DNA of 14,773 nt, taken from NCBI GenBank assembly GCA_031266115.1, contig JAISBQ010000300.1, positions 1-14,773 on the forward strand, in the 5' to 3' direction. The stretch comes from Bifidobacteriaceae bacterium (GTDB lineage: Bacteria; Actinomycetota; Actinomycetes; Actinomycetales; WQXJ01). Within the stretch, counting starts at the first letter, position 1; each line of letters begins with the position of its first letter. Shown here one piece after another: positions 13,836 through 14,773 of the stretch. Under the pieces are notes generated by a model, which was not told where the DNA came from, searched no databases, and saw only the letters and a list, made by a program, of their open reading frames with translations. The position numbers and the translations under genes are program-made.

Positions 13836-14773
13836 TCACACCACATAGGTGCGAAGGGCGTCCACGAAGTGTTGGGCGTATCCCTCGGCGGGAAAGTCCC
13901 CCAGATAGTAGGCCCTGAGCTCACGCCGGGTCGAGGAGTGGGGATCGGCGCCGAGGATGTCGTCGAGCACCTGGTCGAGTCCGCGAACGTGCCCGCCAAA
14001 GGCATCGATGATGTAACCCGCGCGTGAGACGGGAAAGGCATCGGCGAACCCGTCTGGCGGCTCGGTACAGGCGACCATGGCGAACGGTTTGAGCGAGTAG
14101 AGGTAATCGTTGACCACGCTGGACACGTCGGCGATCATCGCGTCCGAGGCGTTGAAACACTCGTTGATGCTCATGGTCTTCTCGGCCGCATCGCCCCACA
14201 GGTGCCGGCGGCCGTGCGCGTGGGAGTCGGCGGCGAGGCGCGCGGTGATCCTGTCGACGGCGGCGGCGTTGACCGCTGAGCGACGGGCGTAGGGATGGGG
14301 CCGGAAGATCACCGTGGCCCCACGGTCCACAAGGCGCGCCACGATGTGTTCCCCGACGGGCAGTGAGGAGTAGTCGGCATCCCCATGGAAGCCGGACCAG
14401 GTGGGCGCATAGAGGACCACGGGGCTGGTCAGGCCGGTGATAGGCCGGGACGCTTGGGCTATGGATTCCACCTGAGGGCGCCCGACAATGACGAACATCT
14501 CCGGGGGCACGTCCACGCCGTTGGCGGCGAAGCGGTCGATGGCAGCCTGCCCGGCCACAAAGTCCCTGTCGAACATGCGGAACACCGGCGAGTAGCTGGG
14601 TCCCTTGTCCGAGTCACCGTGATTGAGCTGGATGTGGGTGAGCTGGGTAAACCGCACGAGGTGGCCATTGAGGGTGGCGGAGTTGACATAGCACGCCGCC
14701 TTGAGGCTCGGCACCATGAGGGCGTCAAGCGAGCTGGCGGACTGGCGCAGGATGATGGGCAGGTCCGTGATCC
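13836..14773 (-). CDS. CDP-glycerol glycerophosphotransferase family protein (partial, N-terminus outside window)
   Basis: The visible 311 residues are open to the right edge of the window, so the start is missing; ATG 14717 is internal. The fold and motifs fit the TagB/TagF-like family that builds teichoic-acid-type glycerol- or ribitol-phosphate polymers from CDP-activated units. HGDSDK (visible residues 51-56) replaces the HGTxxK motif of TagF and is common in actinobacterial members. RPHPYARR (157-164) holds the second conserved histidine, and MIADVSSVVNDYLYSLKP matches the donor-binding DxSSxxxD-KP region. The remnant corresponds to the catalytic C-terminal half. The enzyme probably acts at the inner face of the membrane. 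The neighbouring EEP and pyruvyl transferase genes on the same strand suggest a shared envelope theme. Confidence 0.85.
   Translation of the reverse strand, partial: ITDLPIILRQSASSLDALMVPSLKAACYVNSATLNGHLVRFTQLTHIQLNHGDSDKGPSYSPVFRMFDRDFVAGQAAIDRFAANGVDVPPEMFVIVGRPQVESIAQASRPITGLTSPVVLYAPTWSGFHGDADYSSLPVGEHIVARLVDRGATVIFRPHPYARRSAVNAAAVDRITARLAADSHAHGRRHLWGDAAEKTMSINECFNASDAMIADVSSVVNDYLYSLKPFAMVACTEPPDGFADAFPVSRAGYIIDAFGGHVRGLDQVLDDILGADPHSSTRRELRAYYLGDFPAEGYAQHFVDALRTYVV

Overview
The window is about 14.8 kb of GC-rich bacterial chromosome. The actinobacterial signs are GTG starts with 4-nt GTGA stop/start overlaps, an SdhC-SdhA-SdhB operon of the one-anchor actinobacterial type, likely leaderless promoters, and secreted proteins with lysine-rich Ig-like repeats. 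I would call it an actinobacterium (Actinomycetales, Micrococcales or Propionibacteriales type) but cannot name a genus.

Layout. (1) 60-1577: a DUF2142 multi-pass membrane protein, plus strand. (2) 1565-1870: a small graveyard holding the C-terminal piece of a RelB/DinJ-type antitoxin and then an N-terminal piece of an AbiEii-like nucleotidyltransferase, both truncated. (3) 1879-5382, minus strand: sdhC-sdhA-sdhB, a tightly coupled succinate dehydrogenase/fumarate reductase operon. Its upstream region carries two perfect palindromes. (4) 5665-6888, plus: tgt, tRNA-guanine transglycosylase, with an unusual substrate loop and an insertion. (5) 6974-9848, plus: two secreted proteins with Ig-like or carboxypeptidase-regulatory-like domains and very lysine-rich C-termini, behind a good -35/-10 promoter that looks leaderless. 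(6) 9899-9938: a 16-bp perfect stem between convergent genes, probably a two-way terminator. (7) 10003-13742, minus: a likely operon of a secreted fibronectin-III/endonuclease-exonuclease-phosphatase protein, a polysaccharide pyruvyl transferase family protein, and a COG1738 (YhhQ/VUT) queuosine-precursor transporter. (8) 13836 to the window end, minus: a CDP-glycerol glycerophosphotransferase family protein whose N-terminus lies outside the window.

Two themes link the genes. One is cell-envelope glycopolymer work: DUF2142, the pyruvyl transferase, the CDP-glycerol transferase, and positively charged secreted proteins that could stick to anionic wall polymers. The other is queuosine salvage: tgt and the YhhQ-like transporter lie about 3 kb apart. 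No RNA gene, CRISPR array, intact mobile element or origin was seen. No clearly novel multi-gene defence or mobile system is visible. The most unusual items are the toxin-antitoxin remnants, the atypical TGT, the palindromes before sdh, and a possible AUC start in the secreted nuclease-like gene.
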